Source: Demequina activiva (lineage in GTDB: Bacteria > Actinomycetota > Actinomycetes > Actinomycetales > Demequinaceae). Taken from it: a stretch of 64,000 nucleotides of DNA. The position numbers and the translations under genes were made by a program. The notes below the pieces were generated by a model. It did not search any database and was not told the origin of the DNA. It saw nothing but the letters and a program-made list of their open reading frames with translations. The stretch covers positions 124,001 through 188,000 of the forward strand of contig NZ_BONR01000004.1 of assembly GCF_016862815.1 (NCBI RefSeq). Direction: 5' to 3'. Below are positions 52,601 through 64,000 of the stretch, piece by piece; within the stretch, counting starts at the first letter, position 1, and every line of letters begins with the position of its first letter.

Positions 52601-54865
52601 ATGCGCAAAGAGGGCATCAGTCAGCGTGTGCGCGATCTCGTCGACAGGCTGTCCGTCGACGAGAAGCTCGCACAGATCGTGGGCTTCTGGGAAGGCGAGG
52701 AGGGCGACTCCGTCGCTCCCCTGCAGGGAGAGCTGACCGGCACCGGCAAGCTCGACGACGCCATGCAGCACGGCCTCGGACATCTCACCCGCGTCTACGG
52801 GACCAACCCCGTGGACCCGGATGAGCGTGCGCAGTACCTGTGGGAGCGCCAGCGTGCGCTCGTCCAGGGCACCAAGGCGGGCATCCCCGCGCTGGTCCAC
52901 GAGGAGTGCCTCACGGGGCTGTCCGCATGGAAGGCTGCCACGTTCCCTGCGCCTCCCGCGTGGGGAGCGACGTTCGACCCGGAGCTCGTGGAACGCATGG
53001 GAGCGCTCATCGGCGAGTCCATGCGGGACCTGGGTATCCATCAGGGGCTCGCGCCCGTCCTGGATGTCGTCCGCGACCCACGCTGGGGGCGGGTCGAGGA
53101 GTGCATCGGCGAGGACCCGTACCTGGTGGGAGAAGTGGCCACCAAGTACGTCACGGGCATGCAGTCACAGGGCGTCGATGCGACGCTCAAGCACTTCGTG
53201 GGCTACTCCGCGTCGCAGGCGGGTCGCAACTTCGCGCCCGTCCACGCGGGTCGCCGCGAGGTGCAGGACGTGCTGCTGGTCCCCTTCGAGATGGCAGTTC
53301 TCGATGGCGGCGTCAACTCGGTCATGCACTCGTACGCGGAGATCGACGGCGTGCCCGTCGCGGCGGACGAGACGCTGCTCACCGGCGTGCTGCGCGACCA
53401 GTGGGGCTTCGACGGGACGGTGGTCGCGGACTACTTCGGCGTCGCGTTCCTCCACCTGCTACACGGCATCGCCGCCAACCACGGTGAGGCCGCAGTCCAG
53501 GCCCTCACGGCGGGCGTCGACATCGAGCTGCCGACCGGCGACGCCTACCTCGGGCCGCTCAAGGCCGCGATCGAGGCCGGCGACGTCGACATGGCCATCG
53601 TGGACCGCGCGGTGACGCGCGCCCTGGTGCAGAAGGAACGGCTGGGTCTGCTCGACGAGACCTTCGAGGGAGAGCCGCCCTCGGGCGTCGACCTCGACTC
53701 CCCCGCTCACCGCGAGGTGGCCCGCCAGCTCGCGGAGAAGTCGGCGATCCTGGTGTCGAACGACGGCACCCTGCCGCTCGCGGCGCAGGACGATCGCCAC
53801 GTGCTGGGCGTCATCGGTCCCAACGCGGACCGCTTCCAGGCGCTGTTCGGCTGCTACTCGTTCGCGAACCACGTGCTGGCGCTAAGGCCGGGCGTGGAGC
53901 TGGGCTTCGAGGCACCGACCGTGCTCGACGCGCTGCGCGACGAGTTCTCCGGCACCGTGAGCTTCGCGGCCGGATGCGCCGTCGAGGGAGACGATCGCTC
54001 GGGCTTCGACGAGGCCGTGCGCGTCGCCACCGAGGCGGACACCGCCGTGCTCGTGGTCGGTGACGATGCGGGCCTGTTCGGTCGCGGCACGTCCGGCGAG
54101 GGCAACGACTCGGACGACCTCGAGCTCCCCGGCGTCCAGCGAGAGCTGGTCGAGGCCGTGCTGGCCACCGGCACCCCGGTGGTGCTGGTGCTCATGACCG
54201 GCCGTCCTTACGCGATCTCGTGGGCGCTCGAACGCTGTGCCGCGGTGGTGCAGACGTTCTTCCCCGGCGAGGAGGGCGCAGGCGCGATCGCCCGCGTGCT
54301 GTCCGGCCGAGTGAACCCCTCGGGCCGCCTGCCGCTGTCGCTCCCCCGCTCCGCTGGCGCCCAGCCGTACACGTACCTGCACCCCAAGCTGGGCGGCAAC
54401 GGCGACGTCACGAGCCTCGCGAGCAACCCGCCCGCGTGCTTTGGACACGGCCTGTCCTACACGACGTTCGAGCACGGCGCCCTCGAGGCGTCGGACGCAC
54501 CCACGGACGGCACCATCACCGCCACGGTGACGGTGACCAACACGGGCGAGCGCGACGGCGACGAGGTGGTCCAGCTGTACGGACACGACGTCACCGCCAG
54601 CGTCACGAGGCCGGTGGCCCAGCTGCTGGGCTTCCAGCGCATCCACCTCGCTGCAGGGGCGTCCGCGACCGTCGAGTTCACGGTGCCCACCACGCGCCTC
54701 GCGTTCAGCGACCGGTCCTACCGCCGCGTCGTCGAGCCGGGCTCGGTCCAGCTGTGGACCGGAGACTCGGGCACGCGTGCGTCGGAGGCGACCATCGAGC
54801 TCACCGGTCCCGTGCAGGAGGTCTCCACGGCATCGCCCCGCATCACGACCGCCGCAGTGCGATGA
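52601..54865 (+). CDS. Glycoside hydrolase family 3 (beta-xylosidase/beta-glucosidase), cytoplasmic
   Basis: A 754-residue GH3 enzyme that removes terminal beta-linked sugars. The TIM-barrel domain contains GIPALVHEECLTG and the nucleophile Asp277 in GTVVADYFGV. The second domain holds the acid/base loop GRGTSGEGNDSDDLELPGVQ, and a fibronectin-III-like domain closes the protein (VTVTNTGERDGDEVVQLY). No signal peptide is present. The GH10 partner overlaps its stop, favouring xylosidase activity on short xylans. A GGCCGATGC motif spans its start at 52596. Confidence 0.93.
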   Translation: MRKEGISQRVRDLVDRLSVDEKLAQIVGFWEGEEGDSVAPLQGELTGTGKLDDAMQHGLGHLTRVYGTNPVDPDERAQYLWERQRALVQGTKAGIPALVHEECLTGLSAWKAATFPAPPAWGATFDPELVERMGALIGESMRDLGIHQGLAPVLDVVRDPRWGRVEECIGEDPYLVGEVATKYVTGMQSQGVDATLKHFVGYSASQAGRNFAPVHAGRREVQDVLLVPFEMAVLDGGVNSVMHSYAEIDGVPVAADETLLTGVLRDQWGFDGTVVADYFGVAFLHLLHGIAANHGEAAVQALTAGVDIELPTGDAYLGPLKAAIEAGDVDMAIVDRAVTRALVQKERLGLLDETFEGEPPSGVDLDSPAHREVARQLAEKSAILVSNDGTLPLAAQDDRHVLGVIGPNADRFQALFGCYSFANHVLALRPGVELGFEAPTVLDALRDEFSGTVSFAAGCAVEGDDRSGFDEAVRVATEADTAVLVVGDDAGLFGRGTSGEGNDSDDLELPGVQRELVEAVLATGTPVVLVLMTGRPYAISWALERCAAVVQTFFPGEEGAGAIARVLSGRVNPSGRLPLSLPRSAGAQPYTYLHPKLGGNGDVTSLASNPPACFGHGLSYTTFEHGALEASDAPTDGTITATVTVTNTGERDGDEVVQLYGHDVTASVTRPVAQLLGFQRIHLAAGASATVEFTVPTTRLAFSDRSYRRVVEPGSVQLWTGDSGTRASEATIELTGPVQEVSTASPRITTAAVR

Positions 54866-56163
54866 CCATGCTCGACTCCCGTGCTGATCGAGCCTCCGCC
54901 GGAGCCGTACGCGACGCGTACGCGCACCGGCGGGGCTCGGCCACGGTTCGCGTCACCTATGCGGACGGGACCACTGCGGCGGATGCGGACGTCTCCGTCG
55001 AGCAGGTCCGGCACGAGTTCGGGTTCGGCAACATCGGCTTCGACCTGATCTCGCTCGCCAATGGCGACAGCGAGGAGAAGGCGAGCGTCTTCGGCGGCGC
55101 CTCAGCCGCATCGGCCGCCCACCTGGCGCCGCTGTACCTCGAGCTGTACAACGCGACCACGCTGCCCTTCTACTGGCGCGGCTTCGAGCCGCGCCGGGGC
55201 GAGCCGGAGACGGACCGCATGATGCGCGCTGCTCGCTGGTTCGTCGAGCGCGGCGTGCAGATCAAGGGCCACCCTCTGCTGTGGCACACGCTCGCTCCGG
55301 AATGGCTCCTGGAGCTCGACGACGCCGAGGCGGAGGCCGTGATGCGCGCGCGCATCACCCGCGAGGCGAGGGACTTCGCTGGCGTCGTGGACCTGTGGGA
55401 CGCGATCAACGAGTCCGTGATCCTCCCGGTGTTCACGGCCGAGCACAACGCGGTGACGCGGCTCGCGCAGTCGAAGGGCCGCATCGAGACCGTCCGGATG
55501 GCGTTCGAGTCGGCACGCGAGGGCAACCCGAACGCACGGCTCGTGCTCAACGACTTCGACCTGTCCTCCGACTACGAGCGGGTGATCGAGGAGTGCCTCG
55601 AGGCCGGCATCGAGATCGACGCGCTCGGCGTGCAGACTCACATGCACCAGGGCTTCCGTGGCGAGGAGCAGATCCGCGAGATCCTGGACCGGTTCGGCCG
55701 TTTCGGGCTGCCCCTCCAGATGACAGAGACGACGCTGGTGTCCGGCCACCTCATGCCGCCCGAGATCGTCGATCTCAACGACTACCAGATCGATTCCTGG
55801 CCCTCGACGCCCGAGGGCGAGTCTCGCCAGGCGGATGAGATGGTGCGTCACTACCGCACCGTCGTCGAGCACCCCGCGGTGGAGTCGCTCACCTACTGGG
55901 GCCTCACCGACGAGGGCGCGTGGTTGGGCGCACCCGCCGGAGTGGTGCGCGCGGACGGCACTCGCAAGCCCGCGTACGACGCCCTCCAGCGCCTCATCAA
56001 GGGCGAGTGGTGGCTGGCCAAGACTCAGCTGCGTACCGACCGCGACGGTGAGTTCGCGCTCAGCGGCTTCGCCGGCGACTACCGCGTCTCCTACGGGGGC
56101 CGTGAGACCACCATCCACCTGGACCGCGGCGGCGCCGGACCGTTGAGCGCCGTGCTCGAGTAG
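54862..56163 (+). CDS. Glycoside hydrolase family 10 (endo-xylanase type), cytoplasmic
   Basis: A 433-residue GH10 enzyme with the acid/base Glu184 in LWDAINESV and the nucleophile Glu289 in LQMTETTLVS. HPLLWHTLAPEWL and the late LTYWGLTDEGAWLG are family blocks. A small beta domain (GSATVRVTYADGTTAADADVSVEQV) precedes the barrel. With no signal peptide it must act on imported xylo-oligosaccharides, unlike the usual secreted xylanases. The start overlaps the GH3 stop (ATGA). Trp and Tyr after the barrel (EWWLAKTQLRT) suggest a short carboxyl beta domain. Confidence 0.92.
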   Translation: MTMLDSRADRASAGAVRDAYAHRRGSATVRVTYADGTTAADADVSVEQVRHEFGFGNIGFDLISLANGDSEEKASVFGGASAASAAHLAPLYLELYNATTLPFYWRGFEPRRGEPETDRMMRAARWFVERGVQIKGHPLLWHTLAPEWLLELDDAEAEAVMRARITREARDFAGVVDLWDAINESVILPVFTAEHNAVTRLAQSKGRIETVRMAFESAREGNPNARLVLNDFDLSSDYERVIEECLEAGIEIDALGVQTHMHQGFRGEEQIREILDRFGRFGLPLQMTETTLVSGHLMPPEIVDLNDYQIDSWPSTPEGESRQADEMVRHYRTVVEHPAVESLTYWGLTDEGAWLGAPAGVVRADGTRKPAYDALQRLIKGEWWLAKTQLRTDRDGEFALSGFAGDYRVSYGGRETTIHLDRGGAGPLSAVLE

Positions 56164-56168
56164 CCGCC

Positions 56169-57215
56169 ATGACCACCGACGGACAACGGCGTCAGTCACC
56201 CAGGGTCACCATCGCGCACATCGCCCAGCAGGCGGGTGTGTCCGTTCCCACCGTGTCCAAGGTCCTCAACGGCCGCTCCGGCGTGTCCGACAAGAAGCGA
56301 GCCGCGATCCAGCGGCTGCTCGACGAGTACGGCTACGAGCGGCGCGGGACGGCCCGCCGCCAGCGCGTGGGCCTCATCGACGTGGTGATCCGCGACCTGG
56401 ATCCCATCTGGGCCATGCCCCTCCTCCAAGGAGCCGAGGAGGAGGCGCGTCGCGTGGGCGCGTCGATCGTGCTGTCCTCCACGCATGGACGCCAGGCCGG
56501 ATCGCGGCACTGGGTCCAGCACCTGGCCACGCGCCGGACCGATGCGGTGGTGCTGGTCGTCTCCGAGCTGGCGCCCGAGGCCGCCGAGGAGCTGTGCCGG
56601 CTGCACACGCCCATCGTCCTGGTGGACCCCGCGGGCGCGGAGCCCTCGGGCATGCCCACCGTCGTCGCCGCCAACCGCGCGGGCGGACGCCTCGCCACCG
56701 AGCACCTCCTCAGGCTAGGCCACCGGCGCATCGGCATCATCACGGGTCCGGAGGGCGTGGGCTGCTCGGAGGACCGGCTCGCGGGCTACGCGGATGCCCT
56801 GCGCGCTCGTGGCGTCCCGCAGGATCCGCGCCTTCAGCACTACGGGGACTTCATGGCGGCGTCGGGGGCGAGCGCCGCCAGGCGGATGCTGCGGCTCAAG
56901 AACCGCCCCACCGCGATCTTCGCCGGCACGGATCAGACGGCGAGCGGCGTCTACGAGGCAGCAGCCGCGCGCGGCCTGCGGATCCCCGAGGACCTGTCCG
57001 TCGTGGGCTTCGACGACGTGGTGCTGGCGGAGTGGATGCGACCTGCGCTCACCACGGTCCATCAGCCCCTCATGGAGATGGCGCGCACCGCGATACGCAC
57101 GGCCGCCGCGATCGCCTACGAGGGGGCGGAGGTGCCCCAGCGCATCGAGCTGCCCACGTCGCTCACCGTCCGCCGGTCGACCGCGACGCCTACCCGTGCG
57201 GCGGCCGCGTCCTAG
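56169..57215 (+). CDS. Second LacI-family regulator, end of the xylan operon
   Basis: The 348-residue regulator has the HTH VTIAHIAQQAGVSVPTVSKVLNGRSGVS and the sugar-binding core with VGLIDVVIRDLDPIWAMPLLQGAEEEA, HRRIGIITGPEGVGCSEDRLAGY and SVVGFDDVVLAEWMRPALTTVHQP. It begins five bases after the GH10 stop, so it is made with the enzymes it may control. It is a distinct paralogue of the divergent LacI protein at 48059-49117. XylR-type LacI regulators are common in actinobacterial xylan loci. Confidence 0.93.
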   Translation: MTTDGQRRQSPRVTIAHIAQQAGVSVPTVSKVLNGRSGVSDKKRAAIQRLLDEYGYERRGTARRQRVGLIDVVIRDLDPIWAMPLLQGAEEEARRVGASIVLSSTHGRQAGSRHWVQHLATRRTDAVVLVVSELAPEAAEELCRLHTPIVLVDPAGAEPSGMPTVVAANRAGGRLATEHLLRLGHRRIGIITGPEGVGCSEDRLAGYADALRARGVPQDPRLQHYGDFMAASGASAARRMLRLKNRPTAIFAGTDQTASGVYEAAAARGLRIPEDLSVVGFDDVVLAEWMRPALTTVHQPLMEMARTAIRTAAAIAYEGAEVPQRIELPTSLTVRRSTATPTRAAAAS

Positions 57216-57248
57216 CGGTCACCGCACGGGCTCTCAGCACCGGTGGCG

Positions 57249-57632
57249 TCAGGCGAGGGCCTTGGCCTTGAGCGCCTCGAACTCCTGCTGCGAGATGGTG
57301 CCGGAGTCCAGCAGCGCCTTCGCCTTGGCCACTTCCTCAGCCGGAGAGCTCGAGCCTCCCGCGACCTTCTGGATGTACTCCTCCTGGCGTGCACGGGCGT
57401 CCGCCATCGCGTCCATCTGACGCTGGGACATGCTGCGACCGCGCGCGATGATGTAGATCAGGGCGCCCAGCCACGGCACGAGTACCAGGAAGATCACCCA
57501 GCCGGCCTTGCCCCACCCGCCCAGGGTCACGTCGCTGAAGAGATCCCAGATGCATCGAAACCAGACCATGATCGCGGTGATCCAGATGAAGATCCAGAAG
57601 GTCCACACCACGAGGTCCCAGAAGTTGTCCAT
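57249..57632 (-). CDS. Membrane protein with PLDc_N and SHOCT domains
   Basis: A 127-residue protein with two membrane segments at the amino end (VVWTFWIFIWITAIMVWFRC and WVIFLVLVPWLGALIYIIARG), the PLDc_N pattern, then a charged helix and a carboxyl SHOCT domain (AEEVAKAKALLDSGTISQQEFEALKAKAL). This layout is widespread in actinobacteria and of unknown function, perhaps membrane stress sensing. ATG 57632 directly precedes the first membrane segment; the longer frame to 57731 lacks features. Confidence 0.92.
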   Translation of the reverse strand: MDNFWDLVVWTFWIFIWITAIMVWFRCIWDLFSDVTLGGWGKAGWVIFLVLVPWLGALIYIIARGRSMSQRQMDAMADARARQEEYIQKVAGGSSSPAEEVAKAKALLDSGTISQQEFEALKAKALA

Positions 57633-57761
57633 GTCCGTCTCTTTTCCGGGGCGCCCGAGCGAGCGTTCCCCCTCGTATGCGGCGACAGGCATCGCCGCGG
57701 GCGCCGGAAGTGACGTCCTTGGACTCAGCATGGCCCTGTCGGGGACAGCGCGCCACCCGGG

Positions 57762-57776
57762 GGCAGCCGAGCTGCC
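57762..57776 (-). terminator. Hairpin after gatB
   Basis: GGCAGC and GCTGCC pair over 6 bp around CGA ten bases after the gatB stop on the minus strand. No T run follows, so the terminator call is tentative. Nothing else was recognised in 57633-57785. Confidence 0.35.
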
Positions 57777-57785
57777 AGCGCCGAC

Positions 57786-59303
57786 CTAGCCCTCGACCCC
57801 CGCGCGCTGCAGGATGATCTCCCGCACGCGTCCCGCATCGGCCTGGCCGCGGGTGGCCTTCATCACGGCCCCCACGATCGCGCCGGCTGCCTGGATCTTG
57901 CCGTCCTGGATCTTCGCCAGCACGTCCGGCTGGGCGGCGAGCGCCTCGTCGACGGCCGCCTCGAGGGCGGAGTCGTCGGAGACCACCTCGAGACCGCGGG
58001 ACTCCACGACCTCGCGAGGCGAGCCCTCCCCCGCCAGCACGCCCTCGAGCGCCTGCCGGGCCAGCTTGTCGTTGATGGTCCCGGCGTCCACCAGCGACTG
58101 CAGCTCGGCGACGTGTTCTGGCGTGACGGGCAGGTCGCGCAAGGGGACGTCGCGGTCGTTCGCGGTGCGGGCCAGCTCGCCCATCCACCACTTGCGAGCC
58201 GCCTGCGGCTTCGCTCCGGCCTCGACGGACGCCGCGATGAGGTCCAGCGCATCGGCGTTGACGGCATCGCGCATGTCCGTGTCGCTGAAGCCCCACTGCT
58301 CCTTGAGGCGGGCGCGCATCTTGGCGGGGTGCTCCGGCAGCGTGCCGCGCAGCTCCTCGACCCACTCGCGGCTGGGCTCGACCGGCAGCAGGTCCGGCTC
58401 CGGGAAGTAGCGGTAGTCCTCCGCCTCCTCCTTGGAGCGGCCCGGCGTGGTCGAGCCGGTGTCCTCGTGCCAGTGGCGGGTCTCCTGGATCACGGGCTGG
58501 CCTGCGAGCAGCAGCTCGGCCTGGCGGGCGGCCTCGTGGTGGATGGCCCTCTCGATGGCGCGCAGCGAGTTGACGTTCTTGGTCTCCGAGCGCTTGCCGA
58601 ACGGCACCGCGTCCTGGTCCTCGCCCGCGGCGGCCTTGGGACGCAGCGAGAGGTTCACGTCCGCCCGCACGGAGCCCTGCTCCATGCGGCCGTCGGAGAT
58701 CCCCAGCGCCTTCACGATGTCGCGGATCGTGGCGACGTACGCGCGAGCGACCTCCGCCGTGCGCGCGCCGGCGCCGGTGATGGGCTTGGTGACGATCTCG
58801 ACCAGCGGAACTCCGCCGCGGTTGTAGTCGACCAGCGAGTGGCTCGCGCCCTGGATGCCGCCGGTGCCGCCCACATGGGTGTTCTTGCCGGCGTCCTCCT
58901 CCATGTGCGCGCGCTCGATCCCCACGGTCACCACGGTGCCGTCGTCGAGGACCACGTCGAGGCTGCCCTCGAAGCAGGTGGGCTCGTCGTACTGGCTGAT
59001 CTGGTAGTCCTTCGCCAGGTCCGGGTAGAAGTAGTTCTTGCGTGCGAAGCGGCTGGACTCACGGATCTGGCAGCCGAGCGACAGGCCCAGGCGGATCGCG
59101 GACTCCACGGCCTTCTGGTTGGTCACCGGCATCGATCCGGGCAGTCCCAGGCACACCGGGCACACCTGGGTGTTGGGCTCGGCGCCGAACTCGTTGGCGC
59201 AGCCGCAGAACATCTTGGTCGCGGTGTTGAGCTCGACGTGGACCTCGATGCCGAACACCGGGTCGAACTGCTCCATCGCCTGCTCGTAGGTCATGGTGCT
59301 CAC
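57786..59303 (-). CDS. gatB: Aspartyl/glutamyl-tRNA amidotransferase subunit B
   Basis: GatB phosphorylates Glu- or Asp-tRNA and receives ammonia from GatA to make Gln-tRNA(Gln) or Asn-tRNA(Asn). The 505-residue protein shows [36 protein letters not shown], the zinc Cys pairs and the kinase core [14 protein letters not shown] and [14 protein letters not shown]. The carboxyl YqeY/tail domain binds tRNA. The GTG at 59303 overlaps the gatA stop (GTGA) with GGAGG seven bases upstream, so it is preferred to ATG 59294. The frame stays open upstream to 60311 only as an overlap with gatA. Confidence 0.96.
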   Translation of the reverse strand: MSTMTYEQAMEQFDPVFGIEVHVELNTATKMFCGCANEFGAEPNTQVCPVCLGLPGSMPVTNQKAVESAIRLGLSLGCQIRESSRFARKNYFYPDLAKDYQISQYDEPTCFEGSLDVVLDDGTVVTVGIERAHMEEDAGKNTHVGGTGGIQGASHSLVDYNRGGVPLVEIVTKPITGAGARTAEVARAYVATIRDIVKALGISDGRMEQGSVRADVNLSLRPKAAAGEDQDAVPFGKRSETKNVNSLRAIERAIHHEAARQAELLLAGQPVIQETRHWHEDTGSTTPGRSKEEAEDYRYFPEPDLLPVEPSREWVEELRGTLPEHPAKMRARLKEQWGFSDTDMRDAVNADALDLIAASVEAGAKPQAARKWWMGELARTANDRDVPLRDLPVTPEHVAELQSLVDAGTINDKLARQALEGVLAGEGSPREVVESRGLEVVSDDSALEAAVDEALAAQPDVLAKIQDGKIQAAGAIVGAVMKATRGQADAGRVREIILQRAGVEG

Positions 59304-60814
59304 TCGGCCACCTCCAGCTCGGGGGCCTGCGAGGCCAAGGGGCCGCCCCACTCCTCGGCGAGCGCCTTCTCGAGCGCCGCGCCAATCCGGTACATGCGTG
59401 CGTCCTCGTGCGCCGGCGCGAGGATCTGGAAGCCCGTGGGCAGTCCGTCCTCGGGTGCGGTGCCGGACGGCAGCGACATGCCGGGGATGCCCGCGAGGTT
59501 CGCGGGGATGGTCGCGACGTCGTTGAGGTACATCGCCAGCGGGTCGTCGATGCGCTCCCCGAGCTTGAACGGCGTGGTGGGCGTGGTGGGGCTCACCAGC
59601 ACGTCTGCCTGCTCGAACGCGGCCGCGAAGTCGCGCTGGATGAGGGTGCGGACCTTCTGGGCAGAGCCGTAGTAGGCGTCGTAGTAGCCCGCGCTGAGCG
59701 CGTAGGTGCCCAGGATGATGCGGCGCTTCACCTCGTCGCCGAAGCCCTCGGCGCGGGTGGCGCCCATGGTCTTCTCGATGGTGGCCTTCTCGACGCGCAT
59801 CCCGAACCGCACTGAGTCGAACTTCGCGAGGTTGCTCGATGCCTCGGACGGCAGGATCAGGTAGTAGGCCGCGAGCGCGTACGTGAAGGACGGGCACGAG
59901 ACCTCGACCACGGTCGCGCCCAGCGTCTTGAGCTTCTCGAGGCTCTCCTCGAAGCGCTGCTCGACTCCAGCCTGGTAGCCCTCGCCCGAGAGCTCCTTGA
60001 TGACGCCGATGCGCACACCGGTGAGGTCCTGCTCGCGGCCCTGACGGGCCGCCTCGACGCACGACGGCACGGGCTCGTTCAGGCTGGTGGCATCCATGGG
60101 GTCGTGGCCGCCCATGACCTCGTGGAGGTAGGCGGCGTCCTCGACGGTGCGGGCGCACGGTCCCAGCTGGTCGAGGGACGATGCGAGCGCGATGGCGCCG
60201 TAGCGGGACACCCCTCCGTAGGTGGGCTTGACGCCCACGGTGCCCGTGACGGACGCCGGCTGGCGGATGGAGCCGCCGGTGTCCGAGCCGATGGCCAGGG
60301 GCGCCTCCCACGCGGCGAGACTGGCCGCGGAGCCGCCCCCGGAGCCGCCGGGGATGCGGTCGAGGTCCCAGGGGTTCCTCGTGGGTCCGTAGCCCGAGTG
60401 CTCGGTGGACGATCCCATCGCGAACTCGTCCATGTTGGTCTTGCCCAGGATGGGCATGCGCGCCTCGCGGATCTTGCGCGTGACGGTGGCGTCGTACGGC
60501 GGGACCCAGCCCTCGAGGATCCGCGAGCCGGCGGTGGTGGGCAGTCCCTCGGTCACGAGGATGTCCTTGATGGCGATGGGCACCCCTGCCAGCGGGGGCA
60601 GGCTCTCCCCTGCCGCGCGAGCCGCGTCGACCTCGCGCGCGGTCGCGAGGGCACCGTCGGTGTCGACGTGCAGGAACGCGTGCACGTCCGTGTCGACCGC
60701 CGCGATGCGGTCCAGATGCGCCTGGGTCAGCTCCACTGAGGTGATCTCGCCTGCCTGCAGCGCGGCGGCCATCTGTGCGGCCGTGGCTCGGGTCCAGTCC
60801 ACGATGTCGCTCAT
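59300..60814 (-). CDS. gatA: Aspartyl/glutamyl-tRNA amidotransferase subunit A
   Basis: GatA is the amidase that frees ammonia from glutamine for GatB. The 504-residue protein has the amidase-signature Ser-cisSer-Lys triad: the lysine in [12 protein letters not shown], and the serines in [12 protein letters not shown] and [13 protein letters not shown]. Length is typical. It starts inside the gatC stop (TGATG) and overlaps gatB at its end, so the three subunits are tightly coupled. Confidence 0.97.
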   Translation of the reverse strand: MSDIVDWTRATAAQMAAALQAGEITSVELTQAHLDRIAAVDTDVHAFLHVDTDGALATAREVDAARAAGESLPPLAGVPIAIKDILVTEGLPTTAGSRILEGWVPPYDATVTRKIREARMPILGKTNMDEFAMGSSTEHSGYGPTRNPWDLDRIPGGSGGGSAASLAAWEAPLAIGSDTGGSIRQPASVTGTVGVKPTYGGVSRYGAIALASSLDQLGPCARTVEDAAYLHEVMGGHDPMDATSLNEPVPSCVEAARQGREQDLTGVRIGVIKELSGEGYQAGVEQRFEESLEKLKTLGATVVEVSCPSFTYALAAYYLILPSEASSNLAKFDSVRFGMRVEKATIEKTMGATRAEGFGDEVKRRIILGTYALSAGYYDAYYGSAQKVRTLIQRDFAAAFEQADVLVSPTTPTTPFKLGERIDDPLAMYLNDVATIPANLAGIPGMSLPSGTAPEDGLPTGFQILAPAHEDARMYRIGAALEKALAEEWGGPLASQAPELEVAE

Positions 60815-61113
60815 CAGGCCTCCTCGCCCAGGATCTGCGGCACGCGGAAGCGGCCGTCCTCCGCCTCGGGGGCGCCGGACAGTGCGGCGTCCTGCGCCAG
60901 AGACGGGCGGACCACGTCCTCGCGGTGCACGTTGCTCATGGGGATGGGGTGGCTCGTCGCGGGCACGTCCTCGCCGGCGACCTCCGCCACCGTCGCGACG
61001 GCGTCGACGATCGCGTTGAGCTGGCCGCCCAGTCGGTCGAGGTCCTCGTCGGTCATGTCGATGCGGGCGAGCGCCGCGAGGCGCGCCACGTCTGCGCGTT
61101 CAAGGGAAGACAT
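60814..61113 (-). CDS. gatC: Aspartyl/glutamyl-tRNA amidotransferase subunit C
   Basis: GatC is the 99-residue scaffold that wraps GatA and GatB. The family blocks are [31 protein letters not shown] and [17 protein letters not shown]. The ATG at 61113 is preceded by TAGACT with a seven-base gap and no ribosome binding site, so the gatCAB operon is probably leaderless at its first gene. Confidence 0.96.
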   Translation of the reverse strand: MSSLERADVARLAALARIDMTDEDLDRLGGQLNAIVDAVATVAEVAGEDVPATSHPIPMSNVHREDVVRPSLAQDAALSGAPEAEDGRFRVPQILGEEA

Positions 61114-61120
61114 GGCCACG

Positions 61121-61126
61121 AGTCTA
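61121..61126 (-). promoter_or_regulatory. Leaderless-type -10 box (TAGACT) for gatC
   Basis: TAGACT on the minus strand, seven bases from the gatC ATG, identical in box and gap to ilvD. Confidence 0.6.
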
Positions 61127-61157
61127 GTGGCGACGGAGGCGCGGCGATTCGGGCCGC

Positions 61158-61733
61158 TCAGGGCTCCCAGGAGTAGCCGATGAGGTGAATCGCGGTGCCG
61201 GCACGCTCGGCCTGGTCCGCCTCCGCGCGGGAGAGCTTCTGCACCGTGCCGTCGTCGTTGTCGATCACGGTCCAGTCGAGGTCCTCGCGGCGCTGGAACC
61301 CCATGCGCTCGTAGAGGCGGTGGGCCACGTGCATGGTCTCCATCGTGGACAGCACCACCCGCGACGCGCCCAGCTCGACCGCCCGGTCCATGGCTCGCTG
61401 CGTGAGCTTGGCGCCGATGCCGCGGCCGCGCTCGATGGGGCTCACGGCGAGCATGCGCAGCTCGAACTCGTCGCCCGTGGCCAGCTCGACCAGGCTCGAT
61501 CCGGGCGGCACCACCGTGATGGTCCCCACCACGGGCCCCTCGCCGTCCTCGCCGTCGACCATCATCAGCAGCTCTGCGTCCGTCGCGCGCGTGTGCGCGT
61601 CCTTCAGCTGAGGGATGTAGGGGTGCGCCTGGTCCACGAGGCCGTCGGCAAGGTAGGCCAGCGCAGTGAGCTGGCCGATCTCCATGAGCCGACTCGACTC
61701 GCTGGGATCGACGGTGCGGATGATCTCGGCCAT
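61158..61733 (-). CDS. GNAT-family N-acetyltransferase
   Basis: A 191-residue acetyl-CoA-dependent transferase of the GNAT fold. The acetyl-CoA site is FELRMLAVSPIERGRGIGAKLTQRAMD, followed by VVLSTMETMHVAHRLYERMGFQRRED. The amino part has a GATA-like helix pair. GAAGGAGA precedes ATG 61733. The acceptor is unknown. It lies between ligA and gatC on the same strand. Confidence 0.92.
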   Translation of the reverse strand: MAEIIRTVDPSESSRLMEIGQLTALAYLADGLVDQAHPYIPQLKDAHTRATDAELLMMVDGEDGEGPVVGTITVVPPGSSLVELATGDEFELRMLAVSPIERGRGIGAKLTQRAMDRAVELGASRVVLSTMETMHVAHRLYERMGFQRREDLDWTVIDNDDGTVQKLSRAEADQAERAGTAIHLIGYSWEP

Positions 61734-61806
61734 GGCTCTCCTTCGGGTTCCCACGGTCGTAGGTGGATTCCAATCTAACGCAGGCCGCACGGGACGGTGC
61801 GGGGGC

Positions 61807-63915
<2,109 letters not shown>

Positions 63916-64000
63916 TCACCACGCACCTGCGACATCGAGCGCGCCGCGAGCGCTCCCCGCGACCTCGCACCAGCATCGGCCCTCGCCAAGCCCCTCGCTC

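Noticed and set aside
59304-60311. Upstream extension of the gatB frame
   Set aside because: The extension is wholly inside gatA in another frame, and the GTG at 59303 has a good ribosome binding site and the GTGA overlap.

Overview
The window is about 64 kb of very GC-rich DNA with dense, short-spaced genes, frequent ATGA/GTGA stop-start overlaps, GTG starts and many apparently leaderless promoters. This points to an actinobacterium. The gene set (DUF3516 helicase, GatCAB, TipA-type regulator, MsiK-dependent type sugar importer, several glycoside hydrolases) suits Micrococcales of the Cellulomonadaceae/Demequinaceae kind, but the genus is an inference. No rRNA, tRNA, CRISPR array, insertion sequence or prophage was seen, and no gene-free stretch exceeds 300 bases.

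Layout. 1-7,030: DMT transporter, RNase HI, YbaK, YggS, DUF3516 helicase, a small XRE regulator with a membrane partner behind a tandem operator, and a VIT-type metal transporter. 7,030-10,140: lipoate ligase-like protein and citramalate synthase (cimA) behind an isoleucine-codon leader peptide and attenuator. 10,250-16,160: a wall-polymer cassette (double-domain glycerophosphotransferase, MBOAT acyltransferase, DHHW/SGNH protein). 16,170-18,440: YgjP peptidase and an ECF sigma factor overlapping a membrane protein with an MltG-like ectodomain. 18,630-24,930: GH9 enzyme, a first branched-chain aminotransferase, a zinc-ribbon protein, and a DrrAB-type ABC exporter divergent from a TetR gene. 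24,980-31,640: small redox and hydrolase genes, an atypical HNH endonuclease, a M50 peptidase operon and an acyl-CoA synthetase under a perfect palindrome.

31,720-40,500 is the branched-chain amino acid region. A SAM-type riboswitch candidate precedes an unknown 118-residue protein. The operon ilvB-ilvN-ilvC-leuB-ilvE (minus strand) lies behind a leader peptide with Ile-Leu-Val-Val codons and a terminator, followed by DUF1905 and ilvD. With cimA, 2-oxobutyrate can be made from pyruvate, so isoleucine need not come from threonine. 40,550-47,420: TipA-type MerR regulator, two FMN reductase paralogues, lipoprotein, photolyase, DUF1801, 2-hydroxyacid dehydrogenase and a lone AAA ATPase. 47,420-57,220 is a xylo-oligosaccharide locus: a LacI regulator and CE4 deacetylase diverge from a binding protein, two permeases, GH3, GH10 and a second LacI. 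The enzymes lack signal peptides, so oligosaccharides are probably imported and then cut and deacetylated inside the cell. 57,250-63,910: SHOCT membrane protein, gatB-gatA-gatC, a GNAT acetyltransferase and ligA.

The most notable points are the SAM riboswitch in front of an unknown gene, the two attenuators, the sigma factor paired with an MltG-like membrane protein, the 18-bp tandem operator, and a dispersed AGGCA element found just after stop codons.
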